Part shown: piece after piece, positions 1 to 7,633 of the stretch
Layout of the letters: the number at the start of each line of letters is the position of its first letter
Numbering within the stretch: position 1 is the first letter of the stretch
DNA from: Bacillus sp. FJAT-14578
GTDB lineage: Bacteria > Bacillota > Bacilli > Bacillales > Bacillaceae_H
Assembly (NCBI RefSeq): GCF_000504165.1
Contig: NZ_AYSE01000007.1
Span: 396,299-460,298 of the forward strand
Length of the DNA: 64,000 nucleotides
Reading direction: 5' to 3'
Program-made: the position numbers and the translations under genes
Notes under the pieces: generated by a model
Database searches by the model: none
Seen by the model: only the letters and a program-made list of their open reading frames with translations
What the model was told of the DNA's origin: nothing

Positions 1-569
1 TTGATATTGCTTCCGTCACAGAAGGCAGAATGCTCATTTTATTTACCTCATATGACATGCTGAAAGAAACGTATTCCTATGTCAAAGAATTGAACCAGCT
101 AGATGAATATGTACTCTTAGGCCAGGGAGTCTCGAGCAGAAACCGCACTCGACTTTTAAAAGACTTTATTCAATTTGAAAAATCCATTTTATTTGGAACG
201 AGCAGCTTTTGGGAGGGAATTGATGTACCCGGCCATCATTTGTCTTGCTTGGTTATGGTGCGTTTACCGTTCTCTCCTCCCAATGAACCGGTCATGGCAG
301 CTAAAACCGCTAAACTCAAGCAAGAAGGCTTGAATCCATTTATGGAACTTGCTTTGCCGCAAGCTATCATTCGGTTCAAGCAGGGATTTGGCCGCTTGAT
401 TCGTACGAAGAACGATCGAGGAATCATGTTTGTGTTGGATAATCGTATTTCAACGACGCAATACGGAAAATACTTTTTGCGCTCTCTCCCCCTGATGAAT
501 ATAAGTGAAAAGCCGTTTGACGAGTTATTAGGGGAATTAAAAGAGTGGTGGATACATTCTACATTCTAG
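1..569 (+). CDS. dinG: DinG-type ATP-dependent helicase/exonuclease, C-terminal part
   Basis: This is the 3' end of a gene that enters from the left edge; the reading frame is open from base 3. The visible 189 residues are the second helicase domain of a superfamily 2 XPD/DinG-like protein. It shows the strand-loop segment SSFWEGIDVPGHHLS and helicase motif VI as QGFGRLIR, whose arginines contact ATP. In Bacillus the family (formerly YpvA) has an N-terminal DEDD exonuclease domain, which would lie outside the window. The next conserved genes are ypmA and ypmB, the order seen in B. subtilis, which supports the name. A role in DNA repair or processing is family knowledge. Confidence 0.9.
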   Translation, partial: DIASVTEGRMLILFTSYDMLKETYSYVKELNQLDEYVLLGQGVSSRNRTRLLKDFIQFEKSILFGTSSFWEGIDVPGHHLSCLVMVRLPFSPPNEPVMAAKTAKLKQEGLNPFMELALPQAIIRFKQGFGRLIRTKNDRGIMFVLDNRISTTQYGKYFLRSLPLMNISEKPFDELLGELKEWWIHSTF

Positions 570-581
570 TAGTATGGAGCG

Positions 582-1412
582 ATGAAGATGTTCAAAAAGC
601 TGTTTATAATCTTCTTAGTTTGTTTCTTTTGTCTTAACACGGAAAAGATCGTACAGGCAAGTAAGATTGAAAATATCGAGTTTGAACTGAGCGAAGATGA
701 GGCTGTTTTAACGTTTTTTCATTTGTCAAAAGGAGAAGCTGCTTTAATTGTGGACGGCCATGGTCAATCTACTTTAATTAACACAGGCCATGCTTCTGCT
801 GAAAAAGAACTGTTTAGCATGCTTGACTTATTTCAAGTAAAAAAGCTGGATACGATTATAGTGACACGACAGGAAGAAGGATACGACGATAATATCAAGG
901 CTCTTTCTAAACAATTTTCACCTGAAACTATTTATGTTCCTTCTTCCTATACAAACACTCTCCCTTTTTCGAACCCGGTCAAATGGAAAAAAGGGGATCA
1001 CCAATTGTTTGGTAAAGGGTTAATGATACAAGTTCTGAATGAAGAAAAAGAAGAGACCCCTTCAATAGATTTATCTATTAAGTATGGGGAAAATCATATT
1101 TTCTATATGACGAATTATTCGAAACAGAAAGAAGAGCTGCTGTTGAAGGAAAAATTAGAAGATGTCAATGTCGTCAAAATGCCCAATCTTGCGAAGGGAG
1201 AAGCTTTATCGGAAAAACTGGTAGAGCATATGGATCCGCAAGCAGCCATTTTTACCGCTCCTAAAGATCTTCAACACGGCAGTCCATTTATTAAGTATTT
1301 GTATGAACTATGGATTGATGTTTACTTTGTTCATCAAATGGGGACAGTTTCAATGAAGATGAACAATACTCATTATGAAATCATCACTTTTCCGGTCTCT
1401 GAATATAAGTAA
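582..1412 (+). CDS. Secreted metallo-beta-lactamase-fold protein with degenerate metal site
   Basis: The 276 aa product starts with a signal peptide (about residues 1-26, ending VQAS). The rest resembles the extracellular hydrolase domain of ComEC-like metallo-beta-lactamase-fold proteins: an early strand pair (FFHLSKGEAALIVDG, then STLINTGHAS) followed by LDTIIVTRQEEGYDDN. In active enzymes that last segment carries a THxHxDH zinc motif; here the histidines are missing and only the acidic residues remain, so hydrolase activity is doubtful. The gene starts 12 bases after dinG with GGAG upstream of the ATG. It interrupts the usual dinG-ypmA adjacency. Fold assignment is inferred from pattern, not a search. 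Confidence 0.6.
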   Translation: MKMFKKLFIIFLVCFFCLNTEKIVQASKIENIEFELSEDEAVLTFFHLSKGEAALIVDGHGQSTLINTGHASAEKELFSMLDLFQVKKLDTIIVTRQEEGYDDNIKALSKQFSPETIYVPSSYTNTLPFSNPVKWKKGDHQLFGKGLMIQVLNEEKEETPSIDLSIKYGENHIFYMTNYSKQKEELLLKEKLEDVNVVKMPNLAKGEALSEKLVEHMDPQAAIFTAPKDLQHGSPFIKYLYELWIDVYFVHQMGTVSMKMNNTHYEIITFPVSEYK

Positions 1413-1623
1413 GGAGAAGCGGGCTTTAATGTGCAAAAAAAAAGCAGCTATAAAAAGCTGCAAATGGATGGTGTGGGGCAGGAAGTATATATAGTAGTTT
1501 TTTAAAAGGTCTTGATTTAGTGTCATCATCATGCGATTCCTTGCCGCATGTGTAATTATATTGTGACCAAAGCAAAGGGTGTTATAACTAACAATTTTGG
1601 GAAGGAAAACGAGGAGGATTACG

Positions 1624-1794
1624 ATGGAAAGCAGAATTCAAGTATTATCAACAGTTCGTGTTCAAAACTCTCCAGATCTATACAAGCTGGTGGATAGTTT
1701 AAACCGTACCTTAAAAAAACAGGATTTAATGTTCGGGTTGGCATTGGATCAAAAAGACAAGGAAAAAGCCATCTTCACCATTTATCGTACATAA
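1624..1794 (+). CDS. ypmA: YpmA family small protein (DUF4264)
   Basis: This 56 aa protein matches the length and position of YpmA in B. subtilis, between dinG and ypmB. A longer frame opens 27 bases upstream, but the ATG at 1624 follows GAGGAGG with good spacing and gives the family-typical length. The sequence is MESRIQVLSTV at the start and ends IFTIYRT. No signal peptide or membrane segment is visible. Function is unknown. Confidence 0.85.
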   Translation: MESRIQVLSTVRVQNSPDLYKLVDSLNRTLKKQDLMFGLALDQKDKEKAIFTIYRT

Positions 1795-2075
1795 GCCAAG
1801 AAAAGCGGAGGCGCCTTGACCAGCTCGTGAAGGAAATAGGGATTGACCTATAAGGCGTTTTTTGCCTTATAAGGGCAATCATCATTTCCACAGCGAGCTA
1901 GGCGCTGGAGCTAGACAAGCCAAGAAAAGCGAAACGAGCCCGCTTAGCTCCATAGGAAATTGGAGCTTCTGAGAAGGAGTCGCTTTTTGACTCTGCAGGA
2001 AGAAGTGAAATGGCCGTAGGAGCTGGCTCATGCAGCTGGACAATAAAGGAGCTTAAGAACGCAACGTCCTGTTGC
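1790..2075. repeat. Family D palindromic repeat, two tandem units
   Basis: The gap between ypmA and ypmB holds two related GC-richer units. Both open with the same 15 bases (AAGCCAAGAAAAGCG at about 1793 and 1916). Each unit has inverted arms: unit 1 pairs GGCGCC/AGCTCG with CGAGCTAGGCGC, plus an inner hairpin TATAAGGCG/TGCCTTATA; unit 2 pairs AGCTCC with GGAGCT. Repeats of this look are known between genes in Bacillus and Geobacillus. No coding sequence is supported here. Confidence 0.65.
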
Positions 2076-2142
2076 AACGGCTTCTATTTACTCTTGAGAG
2101 ACATTGGAATTCAATACAACTTATTATTTAAAACAAGGAACG

Positions 2143-2637
2143 ATGAGCATGAAAAAATGGGGAATCATTATTTCATTATTTTTGATTTTGGTGGGATTAG
2201 GGGCATCGAACCTCTATTTTAAAGCGCTTCAGCCAAAACGAGATGCCGAGGAACAAGCGGTACAAAAGGCAAAAGAAGTCTATGATTTAAAGGAAATTAT
2301 CAGCACTCACACATACTATGGCTCCTATACCTACTATATCGTAAAAGCAAAAAATAAGAAAAATGAAAAAGTTATTGTTTGGGTGCCTAAAAATGAGAAA
2401 AAACATGATATGATAGTAAGGAAAGAAAGTAGTGGAATATCGCGAGACAAAGTGATATCCATTGTGCAAAAAGAGCGAAGCCCTGAAAAAATTAAATCAA
2501 TTCGCTTAGCCATGGAAAACGAGCTTCCAATGTGGGAAGTCACATATATAGACGAGAAAAATAGTTTTACATACTATTATGTGGATTTCCAGACGGGTGA
2601 ATTTTTAAAACGTTACAGCATGTATCAAACTTCATAG
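2143..2637 (+). CDS. ypmB: YpmB, PepSY-domain membrane-anchored protein
   Basis: The 164 aa product has one N-terminal membrane segment (about residues 3-22) and a C-terminal PepSY-like region. It ends with LPMWEVTYIDEKNSFTYYYV followed by DFQTGEF, the typical PepSY finish. An upstream TTG at 2104 is open, but AAGGA at 2135 supports ATG 2143 or ATG 2149. Position before aspB matches B. subtilis ypmB. The protein is probably tethered outside the membrane; its function is unknown. Confidence 0.8.
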   Translation: MSMKKWGIIISLFLILVGLGASNLYFKALQPKRDAEEQAVQKAKEVYDLKEIISTHTYYGSYTYYIVKAKNKKNEKVIVWVPKNEKKHDMIVRKESSGISRDKVISIVQKERSPEKIKSIRLAMENELPMWEVTYIDEKNSFTYYYVDFQTGEFLKRYSMYQTS

Positions 2638-2724
2638 TGATTTCAGTGCCAGCGACGCTGCTTCTTTGTACGATTCTTACACTAATAAAAAGTCATACGT
2701 TAATGCCTTTAGGGGGAAATCAAG

Positions 2725-3909
2725 ATGAAATTAGCAAAACGTGTATCAGCTTTAACACCTTCATCCACATTAGCGATTACAGCGAAGGCTCAAGAATTGA
2801 AAGCAGCCGGTCATGATGTCATTGGCTTAGGCGCAGGAGAACCAGACTTCAACACTCCCGAGCACATTTTGGAAGCTGCAGCGAAAGCAATGAATGAAGG
2901 CCACACAAAATACACGCCGACTGGCGGTTTAGCTTCTTTAAAAGAGGCAATTATCAAAAAGTTTGAACAAGATCAGGGCTTGGCGTTTACACCGGCTGAA
3001 GTCATTGTATGCTCAGGTGCTAAGCATGCTCTTTATACGTTGTTCCAAGTAATATTGGACGAAGGAGATGAAGTCATCATCCCGACTCCTTATTGGGTAA
3101 GCTATCCTGAACAAGTAAAATTGGCGGAAGGCGTCCCGGTATATGTAGAAGGACGTGAAGAAAACAGCTTTAAAATTACACCAAAGCAATTGGAAGAAGT
3201 GATTACGGACAAAACGAAAGCCGTCATCATTAACTCTCCGAGTAACCCTACCGGTATGGTATACACGCGTGAAGAGCTTCAAGCGCTTGGTGAAGTGTGC
3301 GTAAAACATGATATTTTGATTGTATCAGATGAGATTTATGAGAAGCTTGTGTACGATGGTAATGAACATGTGTCCATTGCTCAGCTATCTTCTGAACTGA
3401 AAGAAAAAACGATCATTATTAACGGGGTTTCTAAATCTCATTCCATGACGGGTTGGCGTATTGGCTATGCGGCAGGAAATAAAGAAATCATTAAAGCCAT
3501 GACGAACCTGGCAAGCCATAGTACGTCCAATCCGACATCGGTTGCTCAATATGCATCAATCGCAGCGTACAACGGAACACAGGAACCGGTTGTAACGATG
3601 CGCCAAGCATTTGAAGAGCGTTTAAATATTATTCATGAGAAATTGATTCAAATTCCAGGCTTTTCATGCATTAAGCCGCAGGGTGCTTTCTATTTATTCC
3701 CAAATGCCATTGAAGCAGCCAAGTTAACTGGATTTGAAACGGTGGATGCATGGGTAGAAGCTATTTTAGAGGAAGAAAAAGTGGCGCTAGTACCGGGTTC
3801 AGGCTTCGGTGCTCCTGAAAATGTACGTTTATCGTATGCGACATCTTTAGAGTTGTTGGAGAAAGCAATCGAACGCATCCAAAACTTTATGACCAATCAT
3901 ATGAACTAA
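2725..3909 (+). CDS. aspB: Aspartate aminotransferase
   Basis: The 394 aa product is a class I/II PLP-dependent aminotransferase that interconverts aspartate and 2-oxoglutarate with oxaloacetate and glutamate. PLP landmarks are visible: NSPSNPTGMV, SDEIYEKLVYDG, and the Schiff-base lysine at about residue 237 in VSKSHSMTGWRIGYAAG. The substrate-carboxylate arginine lies near the C-terminus in NVRLSYA. Length equals the Bacillus AspB family. AGGGGG precedes the ATG. In B. subtilis aspB lies between ypmB and asnS as here; a strong hairpin separates it from asnS. Confidence 0.93.
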   Translation: MKLAKRVSALTPSSTLAITAKAQELKAAGHDVIGLGAGEPDFNTPEHILEAAAKAMNEGHTKYTPTGGLASLKEAIIKKFEQDQGLAFTPAEVIVCSGAKHALYTLFQVILDEGDEVIIPTPYWVSYPEQVKLAEGVPVYVEGREENSFKITPKQLEEVITDKTKAVIINSPSNPTGMVYTREELQALGEVCVKHDILIVSDEIYEKLVYDGNEHVSIAQLSSELKEKTIIINGVSKSHSMTGWRIGYAAGNKEIIKAMTNLASHSTSNPTSVAQYASIAAYNGTQEPVVTMRQAFEERLNIIHEKLIQIPGFSCIKPQGAFYLFPNAIEAAKLTGFETVDAWVEAILEEEKVALVPGSGFGAPENVRLSYATSLELLEKAIERIQNFMTNHMN

Positions 3910-3950
3910 TCAATTAGGGGAAAGTACTAAAAGTACTTTCCCCTAATTGA
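3910..3950 (+). terminator. Long perfect hairpin after aspB
   Basis: A 19-bp perfect inverted repeat with a 3-base loop begins directly after the aspB TAA. It lacks a long T-run (TATAT follows), so it may work as a terminator, a 3'-end stabiliser, or both. Confidence 0.75.
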
Positions 3951-4060
3951 TATATTGGAAAAGCTGATTCTCACTTGTGATTCTAAGATGTGAATTGTAT
4001 AATGAAAAAGGTTGTACATATTAAGTAAGTTGTATGTAAGGTTTTGGAGGGGTTATCATC

Positions 4061-5353
4061 GTGAAAATAACGATTTCAGAAGCAAGCAAATATGTGGGCA
4101 AAGAAGTAACAATCGGCGCATGGCTTGCGAATAAACGTTCAAGTGGTAAAATTGCATTTTTACAATTACGTGACGGTTCAGGCTTTATGCAAGGTGTTGT
4201 TGTAAAAGCTGAGGTTCCGGAAGAGGTTTTTCAAACAGCGAAAAGCGTGACGCAGGAATCATCTATTTATGTAACAGGTGTAATTCGTGAAGATGAGCGT
4301 TCACCATTCGGATATGAATTAACGGTAACAAACTTAGAAGTAATTCATGCTGCTGTGGATTATCCCATTACCCCAAAAGAGCATGGAACAGAATTTTTAA
4401 TGGACCATCGTCATTTATGGCTGCGTTCTAAGCGTCAGCATGCAGTCATGAAAATTCGTAACGAAATCATTCGCGCGACTTACGAGTTCTTTAATGAAAA
4501 TGGCTTCACAAAAGTCGATCCGCCGATTTTAACGGGAAGCGCTCCTGAAGGGACAAGTGAATTATTCCATACGAAATATTTTGATGAGGACGCTTACCTT
4601 TCTCAAAGCGGTCAGCTCTACATGGAAGCAGCTGCAATGGCTCTAGGTAAAGTATTCTCCTTTGGTCCGACATTCCGTGCAGAAAAGTCGAAAACTCGCC
4701 GCCATTTAATTGAATTTTGGATGATTGAGCCCGAGATGGCATTTTATGAGTTTGAGGATAACTTAAAAGTTCAAGAAGAATACGTTTCACACATTGTTCA
4801 ATCCGTTTTAAAAAATTGTTCATTAGAATTGACAACATTAGGACGCGATGTATCGAAGCTTGAACAAATTAAAGCGCCGTTTCCACGCATCACGTATGAT
4901 GACGCGATTAAGTTTTTGCATGAAAAGGGCTTTACTGATATTCAATGGGGTGACGACTTTGGTGCACCACATGAAACGGCCATTGCTGAAAGCTATGATA
5001 AACCGGTATTCATTACACATTATCCGACATCATTAAAGCCGTTCTATATGCAGCCAGATCCAAATCGTGATGACGTAGTATTATGCGCCGATTTGATCGC
5101 TCCAGAAGGATATGGAGAAATCATTGGCGGTTCTGAGCGTATTCATGACATGAACTTATTGGAACAACGCCTAAAAGAGCATAATTTATCATCAGACGCT
5201 TATAAATGGTATTTGGAGCTTCGTCAATATGGTTCAGTACCACACTCAGGATTCGGTTTAGGTTTAGAGCGTACTGTCGCATGGATCAGCGGTGTCGAGC
5301 ACGTTCGTGAAACCATTCCGTTCCCGCGTCTTTTAAATCGTTTATACCCATAA
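4061..5353 (+). CDS. asnS: Asparaginyl-tRNA synthetase
   Basis: The 430 aa protein is a class IIb aminoacyl-tRNA synthetase that charges tRNA-Asn. An N-terminal OB-fold anticodon-binding domain (about 1-105; [20 protein letters not shown]) is followed by the catalytic core with [12 protein letters not shown], motif 2 ([19 protein letters not shown]) and motif 3 ([12 protein letters not shown]). Length and sequence agree with B. subtilis AsnS. The start is GTG at 4061 with GGAGGGG 9 bases before it. The 110-base leader shows no T-box motif. Confidence 0.95.
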   Translation: MKITISEASKYVGKEVTIGAWLANKRSSGKIAFLQLRDGSGFMQGVVVKAEVPEEVFQTAKSVTQESSIYVTGVIREDERSPFGYELTVTNLEVIHAAVDYPITPKEHGTEFLMDHRHLWLRSKRQHAVMKIRNEIIRATYEFFNENGFTKVDPPILTGSAPEGTSELFHTKYFDEDAYLSQSGQLYMEAAAMALGKVFSFGPTFRAEKSKTRRHLIEFWMIEPEMAFYEFEDNLKVQEEYVSHIVQSVLKNCSLELTTLGRDVSKLEQIKAPFPRITYDDAIKFLHEKGFTDIQWGDDFGAPHETAIAESYDKPVFITHYPTSLKPFYMQPDPNRDDVVLCADLIAPEGYGEIIGGSERIHDMNLLEQRLKEHNLSSDAYKWYLELRQYGSVPHSGFGLGLERTVAWISGVEHVRETIPFPRLLNRLYP

Positions 5354-5395
5354 GAGGATGAAGGAAAACCTCCACTGATGGAAGTTTCTTTTATA
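5350..5395 (-). repeat. Family A element, copy A1 (short, reverse)
   Basis: Read on the minus strand this starts TATAAAAGAAACTTCCATC and continues AGTGGAGGTTTTCCTTCATC, closely matching the 5' part of copy A5 at 43.9 kb. It lies over the 3' end of asnS in opposite orientation. Confidence 0.6.
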
Positions 5396-5408
5396 AAAAG
5401 CCTCTTTG

Positions 5409-5450
5409 CATAAGGCCGAGAAAATTTATTTTCTCGGCCTTATGTTTTCA
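5409..5450 (+). terminator. Intrinsic terminator after asnS
   Basis: A 16-bp stem (CATAAGGCCGAGAAAA and its complement) around a TTTA loop is followed by TTTTCAT. It ends the asnS transcript. Confidence 0.8.
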
Positions 5451-5578
5451 TGTTTAAAGAAACATGAATATGAAAATAAAGTTTTTACTCATGTTAAATA
5501 ATTTATGTCGGTTCATAGAGAGAATGGTTAGGAAGAACATCATCTGCCGTGATATACTGAATTGTGAGGTGTTCCATT

Positions 5579-6280
5579 ATGGATAAAGAGAAATTCATTG
5601 AGTGGATGGAGCAAGGAACGGTTTCCATTCCGAAGTTATTAATGACCCATTATGCCAAATTGGGTTTAAACGAAACTGAGCTGATGGCCCTTCTTCATAT
5701 TCATATGGCTCTCGAAGGCGGAAACGCATTTCCAACGCCAGAGGAAATTTCAAGTCACATGAGCATCTCGACAGGAACGTGTATGGAAGTGTTAAGAGGC
5801 CTTCTGCAACGAGGGTTTTTAGCGATTGAACAGCACAATCAAGCTTCTTTTATTACGGAGCGCTATACGTTAAAGCCGCTATGGGAAACATTAATCCACA
5901 GCCTTTTTAAAGAGAGCCAGAAGAATAAACAAGAGCAGCAAGTTCAGCTTGAAGTAAATTTATATACGGTATTTGAAAAAGAGTTTGGTCGTCCGCTCTC
6001 CCCATTTGAATGCGAAACGCTAACGATGTGGCAAGATCAGGACCATCATGATCCAATTATCATTAAGGCAGCCCTTCGTGAAGCGGTCATGTCCGGAAAG
6101 TTGAATTTCCGCTACATTGATCGCATTTTATTTGAATGGAAAAAGAATGGGATTAAGACCATCGAACAAGCAAGGGGCTATGGCCGTAAATTTCGCCAGC
6201 ATCAACAAACAAAGAAAAGCACAAGTGAACAACCTGTCCAAAATCCAACTATTCCATTTTTCAATTGGCTCGAACAATAA
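5579..6280 (+). CDS. dnaD: DNA replication initiation protein DnaD
   Basis: The 233 aa protein has an N-terminal winged-helix domain (about 1-110; IPKLLMTHYAKLGLNETELM) and a C-terminal DnaD domain with the DNA-binding YxxxIxxxW motif as YIDRILFEW. It ends PFFNWLEQ as in B. subtilis. DnaD acts with DnaA and DnaB in helicase loading at oriC and at restart sites. A GTG at 5564 is open, but ATG 5579 follows GAGGTG and matches the family start. In B. subtilis dnaD and nth are neighbours; here a hairpin separates them. Confidence 0.94.
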   Translation: MDKEKFIEWMEQGTVSIPKLLMTHYAKLGLNETELMALLHIHMALEGGNAFPTPEEISSHMSISTGTCMEVLRGLLQRGFLAIEQHNQASFITERYTLKPLWETLIHSLFKESQKNKQEQQVQLEVNLYTVFEKEFGRPLSPFECETLTMWQDQDHHDPIIIKAALREAVMSGKLNFRYIDRILFEWKKNGIKTIEQARGYGRKFRQHQQTKKSTSEQPVQNPTIPFFNWLEQ

Positions 6281-6290
6281 CCTCCATCCG

Positions 6291-6339
6291 CATAAAGAAT
6301 TGGACGTGTATACAAAACATACACGTCCAATTCTTTATG
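6291..6339 (+). terminator. Long hairpin after dnaD
   Basis: An approximately 21-bp inverted repeat (CATAAAGAATTGGACGTGTA and complement) begins 11 bases after the dnaD stop. It lacks a classical T-tail, like the hairpin after aspB. Confidence 0.7.
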
Positions 6340-6430
6340 CATCAACAGGGATAAACATTGCCTTATTAAATGGTATAATTGTATAGTATTTTAACCTATA
6401 GAATAGATGAAAGTTAAGGTGAGACGAAGG

Positions 6431-7090
6431 ATGTTGACATTAAAAGAAATTCGTCATTGCTTAGATTCGATGGCGGAAATGTTTCCTGATGCGCATTGCG
6501 AACTTAATCATGAAAATCCTTTTGAATTGGTCATTGCTGTTTTGTTGTCTGCCCAATGTACAGATGTTCTTGTGAACAAGGTGACAAAAAACCTTTTTCA
6601 AAAATATAAGAAACCTGAAGATTATTTGTCCGTATCAGAAGAAGAGCTTCAACAAGATATTCGTTCTATCGGCCTATATCGGAACAAGGCTAAAAATATC
6701 CGTAAACTTTGCCAAATTCTATTGGATGAGTATGGCGGAGAAGTACCTCCCGATCGAGATGAACTAACGAAACTCCCTGGAGTAGGACGCAAAACGGCCA
6801 ATGTCGTCGTATCCGTAGCATTTGGGATTCCTGCCATTGCCGTTGATACACATGTAGAAAGAGTCAGCAAGCGGTTAGGGATTTGCCGCTGGAAAGATTC
6901 CGTCCTTGAAGTTGAGAAAACATTGATGCGCAAAGTTCCGCAAGATGAATGGTCTGTCACTCATCACCGCCTTATTTTCTTTGGACGGTATCACTGTAAA
7001 GCCCAGTCACCTCAATGTCATGTATGTCCGCTTCTTGAGCTTTGCCGAGAAGGGAAAAAACGAATGAAGGAGAAGGGGAGAAATGAATAA
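6431..7090 (+). CDS. nth: Endonuclease III (base-excision repair glycosylase)
   Basis: The 219 aa protein is a bifunctional DNA glycosylase/AP lyase for oxidised pyrimidines. It carries the helix-hairpin-helix LPGVGRKTANVV with the catalytic lysine, the catalytic aspartate in AVDTHVERV, and a complete 4Fe-4S site C-x6-C-x2-C-x5-C in CKAQSPQCHVCPLLELC. An ATG 24 bases upstream is open; MLTLKEI at 6431 matches the family start and AAGGTGAG sits 7 bases before it. It overlaps ypoC by 8 bases, so the two are translationally coupled. Confidence 0.95.
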   Translation: MLTLKEIRHCLDSMAEMFPDAHCELNHENPFELVIAVLLSAQCTDVLVNKVTKNLFQKYKKPEDYLSVSEEELQQDIRSIGLYRNKAKNIRKLCQILLDEYGGEVPPDRDELTKLPGVGRKTANVVVSVAFGIPAIAVDTHVERVSKRLGICRWKDSVLEVEKTLMRKVPQDEWSVTHHRLIFFGRYHCKAQSPQCHVCPLLELCREGKKRMKEKGRNE

Positions 7091-7613
7091 TACCATAAGC
7101 GTTCCCCATTCATTTCAACATCCTTTATTTTTTAAACAAAGTAAAATAGAAATCCAAGAGGCAAGGGCTTTTGATGAAACTTTAAAGGACATGCCATTCC
7201 TATATGATGTGCTTCATGAAGTAATAAGGGAAGAATGTGAAAAGCCCTGGGAAGAGCAGGAAATGTATGTCCCGCAAATATTTGGGTATTGGAAGAAAGA
7301 AAAAGATGAGATTGCCAATTATTTTAAAAAGCGTGATCGAAACCGGGCATTGGAGCCAATGGTCCTTTCATTGGGACATTTCATCAGCGCTTTATTTTGG
7401 ATAAACAGCATTCCTGTTCCATCATTAAACAATCTAACAGAAGAGATTCAAAGATTACCTTACAAGCCAATTAATGCAGGGGAGCGGGTCGGCTTCTTAC
7501 TTGATCAGCCAAACCAATATCATTCATATGTTCAGCTCGGTGAATTGTATCAAGAGCTGGAAAAGGTTTATTACAAGAAGCTTACCATGAAAAAACGGAC
7601 CTCTCAATTTTAA
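7083..7613 (+). CDS. ypoC: YpoC family protein
   Basis: The 176 aa protein occupies the position of ypoC, between nth and ponA, and overlaps nth by 8 bases. AAGGAGAAGGGGAG lies just before the ATG. It has no signal peptide or membrane span and is rich in charged residues. The function is not known; the overlap suggests co-expression with endonuclease III. Confidence 0.75.
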   Translation: MNNTISVPHSFQHPLFFKQSKIEIQEARAFDETLKDMPFLYDVLHEVIREECEKPWEEQEMYVPQIFGYWKKEKDEIANYFKKRDRNRALEPMVLSLGHFISALFWINSIPVPSLNNLTEEIQRLPYKPINAGERVGFLLDQPNQYHSYVQLGELYQELEKVYYKKLTMKKRTSQF

Positions 7614-7632
7614 ATTGAGAGGTCCGTTTTTC
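7591..7632. terminator. Bidirectional terminator between ypoC and ponA
   Basis: A near-perfect stem AAAAACGGACCTCTCAATTT with its complement has A-runs on one side and T-runs on the other, so it can end both convergent transcripts. It includes the ypoC stop codon. Confidence 0.85.
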
Positions 7633-7633
7633 A

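Noticed and set aside
3951..4060. Possible T-box in the asnS leader
   Set aside because: The leader is only about 110 bases and has no AGGGTGGTACCGCG motif or stem I features.
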